Positions 32,985 to 40,663 of a stretch of DNA of 41,574 bases are shown in pieces; position 1 is the stretch's first letter; each line of letters begins with the position of its first letter. A program made the translations under genes and the position numbers. The DNA is from Bacteroidales bacterium (GTDB lineage Bacteria > Bacteroidota > Bacteroidia > Bacteroidales > UBA932): contig JAAYCA010000051.1 in NCBI GenBank assembly GCA_012744435.1, positions 1 to 41,574 of the forward strand, given 5' to 3'. Under the pieces are notes generated by a model. It was not told the DNA's origin, made no database searches, and saw only the letters and a list, made by a program, of their open reading frames with translations.

Positions 32985-34463
32985 CTAGATGACATTGTAT
33001 GTATTGTATTTCTCGGCGAGATCGCCGGTCATCTGACCGAGCACCTCGAAATAAGGGGAACCGTCGATGATGGTGAGCTTGTACACGGTGTCGTCCACCT
33101 TGTAGTACTCATCGCCGTTGAGGGTGACGGTCTCGTAATCGTCAGGCAGTTCCTGGACCAGGGCGCCCGCGGGCGGGACGATGGTCACATACTTGCCGTC
33201 CTTGTCCTTGATGAAGAACACGCCGTCCTCGTAGTAATACTCCACGCCGGCGTCGGCGTAGCTCTGGACGAGGCCCAGCTTGTCCGCTTCCTTGTAGGAC
33301 CTGGCGGCGCGCTCGGTGTTGAGCGCGATATCGGCGTTCTGCCTGGCGATCGTGGCGTTGTTCGCCGCGATGGTGGCATTCTGGCTGGCGATGGTCCTGG
33401 CATTTTCGTTGATCGTACGGTACGTGTTGTACACGTCGTAGTAGTAGGAGAAATTGCAGACCGCATAGACCAGATTGTCAAGCACCGGGTCGAAGGCGAT
33501 TCCGAAAGGAGGACGGCTGACGTAATAGTACGTACCGTAGCGGCGGTAGTAGATTCCGTCGAGCAGGTAGTAGGGGACGCCCCAGTAAACGACGCGTACA
33601 TAGCGGGTCGGCAGGTAGGAGACGCGGTAGCCGAAGTAGTGGTGGCCGCCGTCCCAGAAGCGGACGGCGCGTCCGAACGGCATCGGGTCGCGGTGGCGGG
33701 GCAGAATCCGCTCGATGTTGCGGCCCGGACCCGGATGCATCCGGATCTCGCGCGGCTCGCGGCCGCCCTCGAAGTTGCGCGGGGGCTCCTCCCGGCGGCG
33801 GACCGTACGGGGAGCATCCGGATCCGTGCTCATCCCCGGCTGGGGCTGATTGCGGTTGATGCTGCCTCCCGGCTGGCCGGAATTCTGGCGGGGCTGGCCC
33901 TGACGGACCACGGCGCCGCTTGTGGTGCTCCGGCTGTCGACATTGCTGCCGCCGCGAGCGGGCTGACCGGTGCCCTGGCGTGTCCGGGTGTCGCTTCCGG
34001 AATTGCCGGCGGGCGGATCGATCCGCTGCTGGCGGACGGCGCCGCTGCTGATGGAACCGGAGGATCTGCTGCTGCTGCCGGCGCTCGGCGTGGACTGCCG
34101 GGTGGCGGTGCCGCCGCTGCTGCTGCGGGAATTGCTCCCGCTGCGGCTGACCTGGCTGCCGCTGCGTGCCGGCTGGCTGCTGCCGGTGGACGGCCGGCTC
34201 TGCTGCACGCTATGGTTCTGGTTGCTCTGGGTGCTTCGGCTCACGGAGCCGAGGCCCTTGGTATTGCCGGACTGGCTGGAGCTTCGCGTCTGGGAAGACG
34301 GCGCGGACATCGAAGAGGAAGGGCGGCTGCCGCTGCTGCGGGCATTGCCGCTGCCCGATCCACCGCGGGAATTGCTGCCGCCCCTGGTCTGGGCTCCGAG
34401 AGGGACCGCAATCATAGCTGCTGCAGCTACTGCGATCAGGGAAAGTGTGGTCAAGCGTTTCAT
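32985..34463 (-). CDS. Secreted Ser/Gly-rich protein with DUF6515-like domain
   Basis: 492 residues of unknown function. A Sec signal peptide (1-24) is followed by about 180 residues of low complexity rich in Ser, Gly, Arg and Gln. A Tyr-rich segment (RYVRVVYWGVPYYLLDGIYYRRYG) at about 285-315 resembles DUF6515. Near residue 350 comes a regular heptad stretch (ASQNATI AANNATI ARQNADI) that should form a coiled coil. The C-terminal part is beta-rich (YYEDGVFFIKDKDGKYVTIVPP). It may be an envelope or surface structural protein. It lies 12 bp behind namZ and 3 bp before murI. Confidence 0.7.
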   Translation of the reverse strand: MKRLTTLSLIAVAAAAMIAVPLGAQTRGGSNSRGGSGSGNARSSGSRPSSSMSAPSSQTRSSSQSGNTKGLGSVSRSTQSNQNHSVQQSRPSTGSSQPARSGSQVSRSGSNSRSSSGGTATRQSTPSAGSSSRSSGSISSGAVRQQRIDPPAGNSGSDTRTRQGTGQPARGGSNVDSRSTTSGAVVRQGQPRQNSGQPGGSINRNQPQPGMSTDPDAPRTVRRREEPPRNFEGGREPREIRMHPGPGRNIERILPRHRDPMPFGRAVRFWDGGHHYFGYRVSYLPTRYVRVVYWGVPYYLLDGIYYRRYGTYYYVSRPPFGIAFDPVLDNLVYAVCNFSYYYDVYNTYRTINENARTIASQNATIAANNATIARQNADIALNTERAARSYKEADKLGLVQSYADAGVEYYYEDGVFFIKDKDGKYVTIVPPAGALVQELPDDYETVTLNGDEYYKVDDTVYKLTIIDGSPYFEVLGQMTGDLAEKYNTYNVI

Positions 34464-34475
34464 GGTTATGTGTTT

Positions 34476-35777
34476 TTAGTATAAATGATATTTCTTGGAC
34501 AGGGCTTTGAAAGCGGGTACGTCGGCGGACCAGAAGTCAGCGATGTCCGAGACTTTCATCGTCTGTCCGAAATTCTTACTGACAAAATCAGTGCCGCAAA
34601 CTTTATTGAAAGTGGAAAGCCGGTCAGAACCCGCTGTAATGGGGTTTTTCCCGTACAGTTCCCAGACCGCCTGCATGACGTAGAACTGGGTGAGGGTGAG
34701 GGTTGCAGCCTCATAGTCCGTGTAGTAGTACTGCACGCCGTGGATCAGTTTGCCGCTGAGCCGGCCTGAAATCGGCTGGTAGTGGATGGTGCGCCAGGCC
34801 ACGCCCGGGACGTGGTAGCTGTCGAGCCGGGCCTTGAGCTCGTCGGCGTCCACCCACTCCTCGGCGAAGGTCGCGAAGGGGAGGGTGTATCCGATGCCGA
34901 TGTTGAGGTAATTATACATCTCGCCGCACAGGCCGGCGGAGGGGTAGCAGATGGCCGTCTCGGCGTAGGGGATGTTGGGAGAGGGCAGGATCCAGGGGAG
35001 TCCCGTGTCGTTGAACAGCATCCAGCGCTCCCAGCCCTCCATCGGCACCACGGTGAGTTCGCACTTCAGCGGGGCCGCCTTGCCGTTCTGGCCACGGTTC
35101 AGGCCCTCTTCATTGATCAGGGTGGCGAGTTCTCCGACCGTCAGGCCGTACACATAGGGGATCTTGTACTGGCTGACGAAGGAATGGTATCCGTCCCTCA
35201 CGAGCGGCCCCTCGACCTTGAGCCCGCCCAGCGGGTTGGGGCGGTCGAGGACCATCACCGGGATGCCCGTCTCCGCGCAGGTGCGCATCACCAGGCCCAG
35301 GGTGGAAATGAAGGTGTAGGAGCGGCTCCCCACGTCCTGGATGTCATAGACCATGATGTCGACGCCCTGCAGCATTTCCCTGGTGGGCTGGCGCGTGTTG
35401 CCGAAGAGCGAATGCACCGGCAGGCCGGTGTGTTCGTCCTTGCCGGACTCCACTTTGCCGCCGGCATACACGTCTCCCCGCACACCGTGTTCCGGGGCGT
35501 AGAGGGCCACGAGCTCGACGCCGGGAGCGTCGAAGAGGATGTCGATCGTGGAATTGAGCCGGCTGTCCACCCCGGACGGGTTGGTCACCAGGCCGACGCG
35601 CTTGCCTTCCAGGCCCGCGAAGCCGCGGTCCCGCAGGACCTCGATGCCGGGCTTGACCCGGGGGGAACCCGGGGCGGCAGGGGGGGCGGGGGCCGGCGGA
35701 GCGGCCGGTGAGCTGCAGGCTACGAGGAGCAGCGCCGCCGCGCAAAGAATGTGACGGTAATGGTGGCGAGACAACAT
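34476..35777 (-). CDS. namZ: NamZ-type exo-beta-N-acetylmuramidase (DUF1343) lipoprotein
   Basis: DUF1343 proteins were shown in Bacillus to be exo-acting N-acetylmuramidases (NamZ, GH171) that release MurNAc from the non-reducing end of cleaved wall chains. The ATG at 35777 gives 433 residues with a lipoprotein signal (HILCAAALLLVAC) and a Pro/Ala-rich linker. The conserved blocks GLVTNPSGVD, LYAPEHGVRGD, YDIQDVGSRSYTF and DRPNPLGG follow. This start overlaps the end of the AmpG-type gene by 58 bp, more than usual, but no later Met would keep the signal peptide. Its neighbours AmpG, SpoIID and MurI support a wall-turnover role. Confidence 0.85.
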   Translation of the reverse strand: MLSRHHYRHILCAAALLLVACSSPAAPPAPAPPAAPGSPRVKPGIEVLRDRGFAGLEGKRVGLVTNPSGVDSRLNSTIDILFDAPGVELVALYAPEHGVRGDVYAGGKVESGKDEHTGLPVHSLFGNTRQPTREMLQGVDIMVYDIQDVGSRSYTFISTLGLVMRTCAETGIPVMVLDRPNPLGGLKVEGPLVRDGYHSFVSQYKIPYVYGLTVGELATLINEEGLNRGQNGKAAPLKCELTVVPMEGWERWMLFNDTGLPWILPSPNIPYAETAICYPSAGLCGEMYNYLNIGIGYTLPFATFAEEWVDADELKARLDSYHVPGVAWRTIHYQPISGRLSGKLIHGVQYYYTDYEAATLTLTQFYVMQAVWELYGKNPITAGSDRLSTFNKVCGTDFVSKNFGQTMKVSDIADFWSADVPAFKALSKKYHLY

Positions 35778-37003
35778 ATCATGACAACGATAAAGAATCC
35801 AACGTATCCGAGCGCTTCCTGCATCCAGCCGGCGAACAGGCCCGGAATCATCATCGAGAGGGCCATGAAGGCCGTGCAGATGGCGTAATGCGAAGTCTTG
35901 AACTCTCCTTCGGAGAACTGCATCATGTAGAGCATGTACGCCGTGAAACCGAAACCGTAGCCGAACTGGTCGAGTGCTACTAAGAGATAGATGCTCCAGA
36001 GTGCAGATGGTTGCATGAGGGCGAGCAAAAGATACACGGCGCAGGGGAGGGCGAGGGCCATGGACATGGGCCACATGGAGCGGCGCAGGCCCAGTTTCGC
36101 GGCGAACAGGCCGCCCAGGATGCCGCCGACGGTGAGGGCGATCACGCCCACGGTCCCGTACACGAGACCGGACTGGGCGGTGCTCAGGCCCAGGCCGCCC
36201 GCATCCGGCGGATCCAGCAGGAAGGGCGTGAGCATCTTGACGGAGAAGGCCTCCGGCAGGCGGTACAGCAGCATGAACACGATCGCCAGCCACACCCCCG
36301 GTTTCTTGAAAAAGCTCACCCAGGCCTGTCCGAAATCCCGGAAAATCCGTTTGGCTTCACTTTCCGTCCCGGAAAGACCCTGCCGCTCCGGAACGGACAC
36401 TTTTTCCGCCTCGACTTTCGGCAGGAACTTCCAGTGCCAGAAGGTGATGAGGGCGAAGAGCAGCGCGCTGGCCAGCAGCGTGATGCTCCAGGCGCGCGGA
36501 ATGACGCCGAGGCGCTCCTCCAGCACGCCGGCCAGCACGACGATGACGCCCTGGCCGAAGACCGACGCGATGCGGTAGAAGGTGCTGCGGATGCCCACGA
36601 ACACCGATTGCCGCGTCGGGTCGAGGGCGATCATGTAGAAGCCGTCCGCGGCGATGTCGTGCGTGGCGGAGGCGAATGCGATGATGTAGAAAATGACCAG
36701 CGACCAGCCGAACACGTCGGGGCTGACGCTCAGCGCGAGCGCGGCGAAACCCAGCGTGCACAGCGCCTGCATGAGCAGGATCCACCAGCGCTTGGTGCGG
36801 ATCACATCCACGAAGGGGCTCCACAGCGGTTTGATGACCCAGGGGAGGTACAGCAGGGAGGTGTACATGGCCAGGTCGCCGTTCGGCATGCCCAGGCGCT
36901 TGAACATCGTCACCGAGATCACGTTGACGATGAAATAGGGAATGCCTTCGGCAAAATACAGGGTCGGCACCCACCACCAGGGATTCTTGTTGCTATTCGA
37001 CAT
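35720..37003 (-). CDS. AmpG-type MFS muropeptide permease
   Basis: Inner-membrane major facilitator protein of 427 residues with about 12 membrane segments. The start resembles AmpG (LYFAEGIPYFIVNV ... LLYLPWVIKPLWSPFVD), and a second conserved loop contains IAADGFYMIAL. AmpG proteins import anhydro-muropeptides; Bacteroidota homologues next to namZ may carry MurNAc or GlcNAc-MurNAc instead, so the exact substrate is an inference. The start overlaps the DUF4922-SpoIID gene by 11 bp and the end overlaps namZ by 58 bp, indicating a tightly coupled operon. Confidence 0.85.
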   Translation of the reverse strand: MSNSNKNPWWWVPTLYFAEGIPYFIVNVISVTMFKRLGMPNGDLAMYTSLLYLPWVIKPLWSPFVDVIRTKRWWILLMQALCTLGFAALALSVSPDVFGWSLVIFYIIAFASATHDIAADGFYMIALDPTRQSVFVGIRSTFYRIASVFGQGVIVVLAGVLEERLGVIPRAWSITLLASALLFALITFWHWKFLPKVEAEKVSVPERQGLSGTESEAKRIFRDFGQAWVSFFKKPGVWLAIVFMLLYRLPEAFSVKMLTPFLLDPPDAGGLGLSTAQSGLVYGTVGVIALTVGGILGGLFAAKLGLRRSMWPMSMALALPCAVYLLLALMQPSALWSIYLLVALDQFGYGFGFTAYMLYMMQFSEGEFKTSHYAICTAFMALSMMIPGLFAGWMQEALGYVGFFIVVMICCLATITVTFFARRRCSS

Positions 37004-39155
37004 CGGCTCCGGGATAATAGTGTCTGAGGATGCTGCGGTAGTCGTAGCCGCGGGCGGCCATCACGGCGGCGCCGATCTGGCAGAGGCCGACGCCATGGCC
37101 CCAGCCGCGGCCGCGGAGGATCCAGGCGCCGCCGGGGTCGCGCTCCACCTCGAAAGCGGAACTCTTGAGGTGCGAGGGGCTCAGTGCACGGCGGATGGCG
37201 AGTTCCTTGCCGATCGCCTCCTGGTGCTTTGATCCGACGATGCGCAGGTACTTGATGCGGCCGGACGGGCCGCGTTCGAGAGGCTCCAGCTGCTGGATGT
37301 CTCCGAAGTCCGTGCCGGTGCGCCTGCGCACCAGCTCGGAGAGTTCGCCGGGTCCGTAGCGCACCGTCCAGTCGTGGAAGTCACGGGTCTCCTGGTCGTA
37401 GTCGTTGAGGACCTGGGAGAGGATTCCGTCGTTCTCGCAGTCGCAGAAGGGGTCCTCGACGCTCTGCAGGTAAGGGAAGTCGATATCTTCCCAGCAGGTG
37501 CTGAACAGCTCGGTCCGGCCGCCGCAGCACTTGGAATAGCGGGTGTCGCAGAGCTCGCCCCGGTAGCGGAGCACCTGTCCCCAGGTCTCGTCGATGACGG
37601 TGCGGACCTTCTCTCCGACGGCCATCGTAAGTCCTTGATACCGTTGGCAATGATCATCTGCGCAGACGTCGAAATCCCTATGCGGGATTTCGACCTTCGG
37701 TCCCTTCACCCTCTGCGCCCCCTCAAGGGGGATGGCCGGGTAATTGCTGTCGCAATCCGGCCTGCAGGCGGCACCGGCAGCAATTCGCCCGCACATACGT
37801 GCCAGCAGCCAGCTGCGGGAGATGACGGCGTGCGCCTTGAGCAGCTCCGGCGAGGCGCTGGACTTCATTTCAGAAGAAATGACGCTGAGCAGGTAGTCTT
37901 CCATGCCCACGAGATTGACCGCGCGGATCCTGTCCCCTTCGACGATGAATTTCAGCCCGCCGGCGAATTGGAGCGTGCGTTTCTGCTCCCAATGGAAATC
38001 GATGCCGATGACCACGTCGTGGAGGATGAAAGACGGCTGCGCAAAGAGGGTCGAGCGCGTGATGGAATCGAAATACAGCTCGTCGTAAAGCGTGCCGTTG
38101 TAGGCGATGCGACCGTCCTGCCAACGGACCCGCTGGGGTCCGGCGCCGTCGGAGATGATCTCAAAGCAGATTTCCTGTGCGGCGAGGATGCCCACGGCGA
38201 AAGTGGGCTGGGTGCGCGTGAGGCGCCACCGGATCATGTCCTGTTCGTGCGGGGAGACGGTCACTTCGTCCAGGACTTCCTCCAGAAGTCTTCCGTCCGC
38301 CTTGTCGAAATCCTCGCGGAAGGGTGCTACGAACATGCCGGCCATGTCGGCGGCACCCGGGCTGACGGTGAGATGATCCGCACCTTCCGAGCTGAAATGG
38401 TGGGACCGCTTGGCGGAGCGCATGACCACGAAAGCCCGCAGCTCCGGTCCCTTGCGGTAGGCGTAGAGGTTGAACAGCGGCTCCGTCTCGCCCTGCGGCC
38501 GCGAGGTGCAGTCGAGCAGGCGGTAGAAGAGCTTGGTGAGCGACTTGGAGGTCGTGGCCTTCAGCGCAAAAACGCCCCTGCAATAGCCGGGGAACTGGTA
38601 CAGGCTGGCGTCCTTGACGGAGGCGAGCGCTTCGCCGGGGGCGTCGAGGAAGGCGTCCACCGCCTCTTCGAGCGGCATGCCGTGACGCGGAGCGGCCTGG
38701 AAATGCAGGTGGTCCGGGGCGGACGCCCCGCTGGCCGGACCGTTGTAGAACACCAGCCAGTCGGGATACTTGACGACGAAGTCCAGCATATCCGGAAGAT
38801 GGTGCCAGATGGCCTGCGGGAGGTGTTCGTCGCGGACGATCACCAGATGGTCCCGGAAGATGGGATAGGGATTGACCTGGATGTTGTAGGTGCGGCCCTT
38901 GCGACCCTCGAACTTAAGATGCCGCTGCTCCGGCGGACGGTGCGCCTCGCACAGGAAGCAGGGCCGCGCAGCGATGGCTTCCGGGGAGGTGTCGGCGGTC
39001 GAGGAGATGGCGCGTTCGGGGTTGAACTGGACCCGGCAGGGCAGCCCGAAAACACTCAGGTCCTTGGTCCGGACGGATTTGAGGAGCCGGAAATTGGCAG
39101 CGGCGAGCGGCCATACGGAGAGCTGGTCCTTGATGAATTTCCGGAGTTCCTGCAT
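36993..39155 (-). CDS. DUF4922 (HIT-like) - SpoIID fusion protein
   Basis: 720 residues from the ATG at 39155, whose A is shared with the Nudix stop (TAATG). Residues 1 to about 300 form DUF4922, a GalT/HIT-like fold with DHLHFQA (His149, His151), as in nucleotidyl transferases and phosphorylases. From about 380 onward it is a SpoIID-type domain; GMEDYLLSVISSEM contains Glu429, which aligns with the catalytic Glu of SpoIID lytic transglycosylases. No signal peptide or membrane segment is evident, odd for a wall enzyme. Between residues about 465 and 500 a segment encoded by three hairpins (37668-37762) interrupts the domain before DVCADDHCQRYQG, in frame. Confidence 0.85.
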   Translation of the reverse strand: MQELRKFIKDQLSVWPLAAANFRLLKSVRTKDLSVFGLPCRVQFNPERAISSTADTSPEAIAARPCFLCEAHRPPEQRHLKFEGRKGRTYNIQVNPYPIFRDHLVIVRDEHLPQAIWHHLPDMLDFVVKYPDWLVFYNGPASGASAPDHLHFQAAPRHGMPLEEAVDAFLDAPGEALASVKDASLYQFPGYCRGVFALKATTSKSLTKLFYRLLDCTSRPQGETEPLFNLYAYRKGPELRAFVVMRSAKRSHHFSSEGADHLTVSPGAADMAGMFVAPFREDFDKADGRLLEEVLDEVTVSPHEQDMIRWRLTRTQPTFAVGILAAQEICFEIISDGAGPQRVRWQDGRIAYNGTLYDELYFDSITRSTLFAQPSFILHDVVIGIDFHWEQKRTLQFAGGLKFIVEGDRIRAVNLVGMEDYLLSVISSEMKSSASPELLKAHAVISRSWLLARMCGRIAAGAACRPDCDSNYPAIPLEGAQRVKGPKVEIPHRDFDVCADDHCQRYQGLTMAVGEKVRTVIDETWGQVLRYRGELCDTRYSKCCGGRTELFSTCWEDIDFPYLQSVEDPFCDCENDGILSQVLNDYDQETRDFHDWTVRYGPGELSELVRRRTGTDFGDIQQLEPLERGPSGRIKYLRIVGSKHQEAIGKELAIRRALSPSHLKSSAFEVERDPGGAWILRGRGWGHGVGLCQIGAAVMAARGYDYRSILRHYYPGADVE
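37668..37762. repeat. Three-hairpin repeat element inside the DUF4922-SpoIID gene
   Basis: Three consecutive inverted repeats. The first is GTCGAAATCCC / GGGATTTCGAC (11 bp, perfect, loop of 5). The second is CCCCC / GGGGG with loop TCAA. The third is GGCCGG / CCGGCC enclosing ATTGC / GCAAT. They are translated in frame as a Pro/Lys-rich stretch. Such density of palindromes inside a coding domain suggests an inserted miniature element. Confidence 0.55.
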
Positions 39156-39727
39156 TACAACAAAGCTAAAAGTGCGTCCTTGACGCGTTGATATTCGCCT
39201 TCGAAGTTGGGGGTAAGGACCCCCGTGCCCATGGCCTTTCCGATCTCTTCCGTGGTCCAGAAGCGTCCGCCCGCGAGCTCGTCCGGATCCGGATGGATTT
39301 CGTATTCGCCGACGGCGGCGAATACGTTCACGAGCTCCCGCTCGCGCCCGGATTCGAAAACGTAGGTGCAGAGCCACTGGGGAAGGAAATCGTGGAGACC
39401 GAGCTCTTCCGCGGACTCGCGGTAGAGGGCTTCGAGGATATATTCGCCGTAGGAGATATGGCCGCCCACGGCGGTGTCCCAGCGCAGGGGCAGCAGGTCC
39501 TTGTGGGGGCCGCGCCGCTGCAGGTAGATCCCGCCGGCGCGGTTGATGATGTGCAGGTGGACGACGGGGTGCAGGGGCTTCTGGGGGTTGGAATGGCAGA
39601 ATTCGCGGGAGGCCTGGGCGCGGACATTGCCGAATTCGTCCACGACGGGTACCATCTCGGCCGCCCGGGCACGTTTGCAGCCCCTGAGGAGCGGCGCCGG
39701 AGAAACGGGATAGATCAGATCAATCAC
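39155..39727 (-). CDS. Nudix hydrolase, IPP-isomerase-like subgroup
   Basis: Hydrolase of a nucleoside diphosphate linked to another moiety; the substrate is unknown. The 190 residues carry the Nudix box GGHISYGEYILEALYRESAE-ELG at about 88-111 with the full G-x5-E-x7-RE-x2-EE-x-G pattern, followed by ELVNVFAAV. The frame begins with GTG at 39727; an ATG at 39655 would give a shorter protein starting MVPVVDEFGN, which matches where many relatives begin. It is 4 bp behind the HU-like gene and shares TAATG with the next gene. Confidence 0.9.
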   Translation of the reverse strand: MIDLIYPVSPAPLLRGCKRARAAEMVPVVDEFGNVRAQASREFCHSNPQKPLHPVVHLHIINRAGGIYLQRRGPHKDLLPLRWDTAVGGHISYGEYILEALYRESAEELGLHDFLPQWLCTYVFESGRERELVNVFAAVGEYEIHPDPDELAGGRFWTTEEIGKAMGTGVLTPNFEGEYQRVKDALLALL

Positions 39728-39731
39728 GGCC

Positions 39732-40583
39732 TCAATAGTTTATGATCCGAAGCTCTTCCGGGGAGTACAACAAGGAGTCGATGAAGTCGGGGGCCACCTG
39801 GGCCAGGATGATGAAGACGGCCAGCGCAATGACGGCGACGGCCAGCACGGACACCAGGGTCGGGACCAGCCAGCGGGCGCTTCTCCGCACCGGAACTTCC
39901 TCCTGGACGGGCGGTTCCTCCTGGACAGGCAGTTCCTCCTGGACGGGGATATCTTCCTGGACAGGCGGCTCCTCCTGCACCGGGATCTCTTCCTCTGCGG
40001 GAATTTCTTCCTCTGCGGGGATCTCTTCCCATGCCGGGGTCTGCTCCTGCTCCTCTCCCTCCGGGGTCTCTTCGATCCCGATCGTCGGCTGCGGAATCGG
40101 CTCCACTTCCCGACCGCTGACCGGCAGCGGCACGTCGATGACGACGGGCTCTTCCTCGAGGACGTGGCTTTTCAGGGAGACGGGACGCAGGCCCGCGCCG
40201 GCGGGGTAGATGTCCAGTCCCTCGTCCGCGACGAAGAACAGGGTATTCTCCTTCGTGGCGCGCAGGCGTCCCAGTCCGGGCAGGATGATGCTTTTGCGCC
40301 CTTCGAGGACGGATTTCAGCTCGGCGAGATATTGGGTGACATAAACCCGGGCGGCCTCCTGGTCGATCTGGTTGGAGGCTGCATAGAAATCGATCAGCAG
40401 GGAGTCCTCCAGCCGGCTGGGATAGAATGAGAGCCGCCGGTAGGGAGGATTGATGGTGTAGCCTTTGTCGGAAAAGGAGGCGGGGACCATCTCGGCGACG
40501 AAGGTGCCGACGCCGGGCAGGCCAACCTGGTCATGCCCGAGGATCAGCTCTTTCACCATCCGTGACAGAAGATCGATATCCAT
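39732..40583 (-). CDS. HU-CCDC81-type domain protein with hexapeptide repeats and C-terminal membrane helix
   Basis: 283 residues from the ATG at 40583, chosen because the promoter box at 40591-40598 lies upstream of it. The N-terminal 130 or so residues resemble the paired HU-like domains of Bacteroidota CCDC81-type proteins (MVKELILGHDQVGLPGVGTF; SIILPGLGRLRA). Then comes an acidic Pro/Glu linker with eight six-residue repeats of the EEIPVQ/EEPPVQ type. A membrane helix (LVPTLVSVLAVAVIALAVFI) lies about 30 residues from the end. The usual SPOR wall-binding domain is absent. A link between nucleoid or envelope and cell wall is possible but unproven. It heads the envelope operon. Confidence 0.75.
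   Translation of the reverse strand: MDIDLLSRMVKELILGHDQVGLPGVGTFVAEMVPASFSDKGYTINPPYRRLSFYPSRLEDSLLIDFYAASNQIDQEAARVYVTQYLAELKSVLEGRKSIILPGLGRLRATKENTLFFVADEGLDIYPAGAGLRPVSLKSHVLEEEPVVIDVPLPVSGREVEPIPQPTIGIEETPEGEEQEQTPAWEEIPAEEEIPAEEEIPVQEEPPVQEDIPVQEELPVQEEPPVQEEVPVRRSARWLVPTLVSVLAVAVIALAVFIILAQVAPDFIDSLLYSPEELRIINY
39889..40030. repeat. 18-bp tandem repeat, about eight units
   Basis: In-frame repeat in the HU-like gene that encodes Glu-Glu-x-Pro-x-(Gln/Glu) units. On the plus strand the units look like TTCCTCCTGGACGGGCGG with small changes. Copy number may vary between strains. Confidence 0.8.
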
Positions 40584-40590
40584 ATCCAGA

Positions 40591-40622
40591 CAAAGATAAG
40601 AAATCTTTCCAATTCCTCCAAT
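40591..40622 (-). promoter_or_regulatory. Promoter of the envelope operon
   Basis: ATTG (40622-40619), 20 bases, TATCTTTG (40598-40591) on the minus strand. The -7 box ends 8 bp before the ATG of the HU-like gene. It overlaps the opposite-facing promoter at 40606-40637. Confidence 0.6.
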
Positions 40623-40637
40623 GATTTCGTATCTTTG
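40606..40637 (+). promoter_or_regulatory. Promoter of the small secreted protein gene
   Basis: TTTC (40606-40609), 20 bases, TATCTTTG (40630-40637). Predicted start near 40641, about 23 nt before the ATG. It interleaves with the leftward promoter of the HU-like gene. Confidence 0.6.
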
Positions 40638-40663
40638 CCAGAGGTCTGAAATGAAAAAAAACC

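Noticed and set aside
34476..36293. NamZ protein with a 170-residue N-terminal extension
   Set aside because: The extension overlaps the permease gene in another frame and lacks domain character; the lipoprotein signal at 35777 gives the natural start.
39889..40030. CRISPR-like regular repeat
   Set aside because: The repeat is an 18-bp in-frame tandem array coding for hexapeptides with no spacers and no cas genes nearby.
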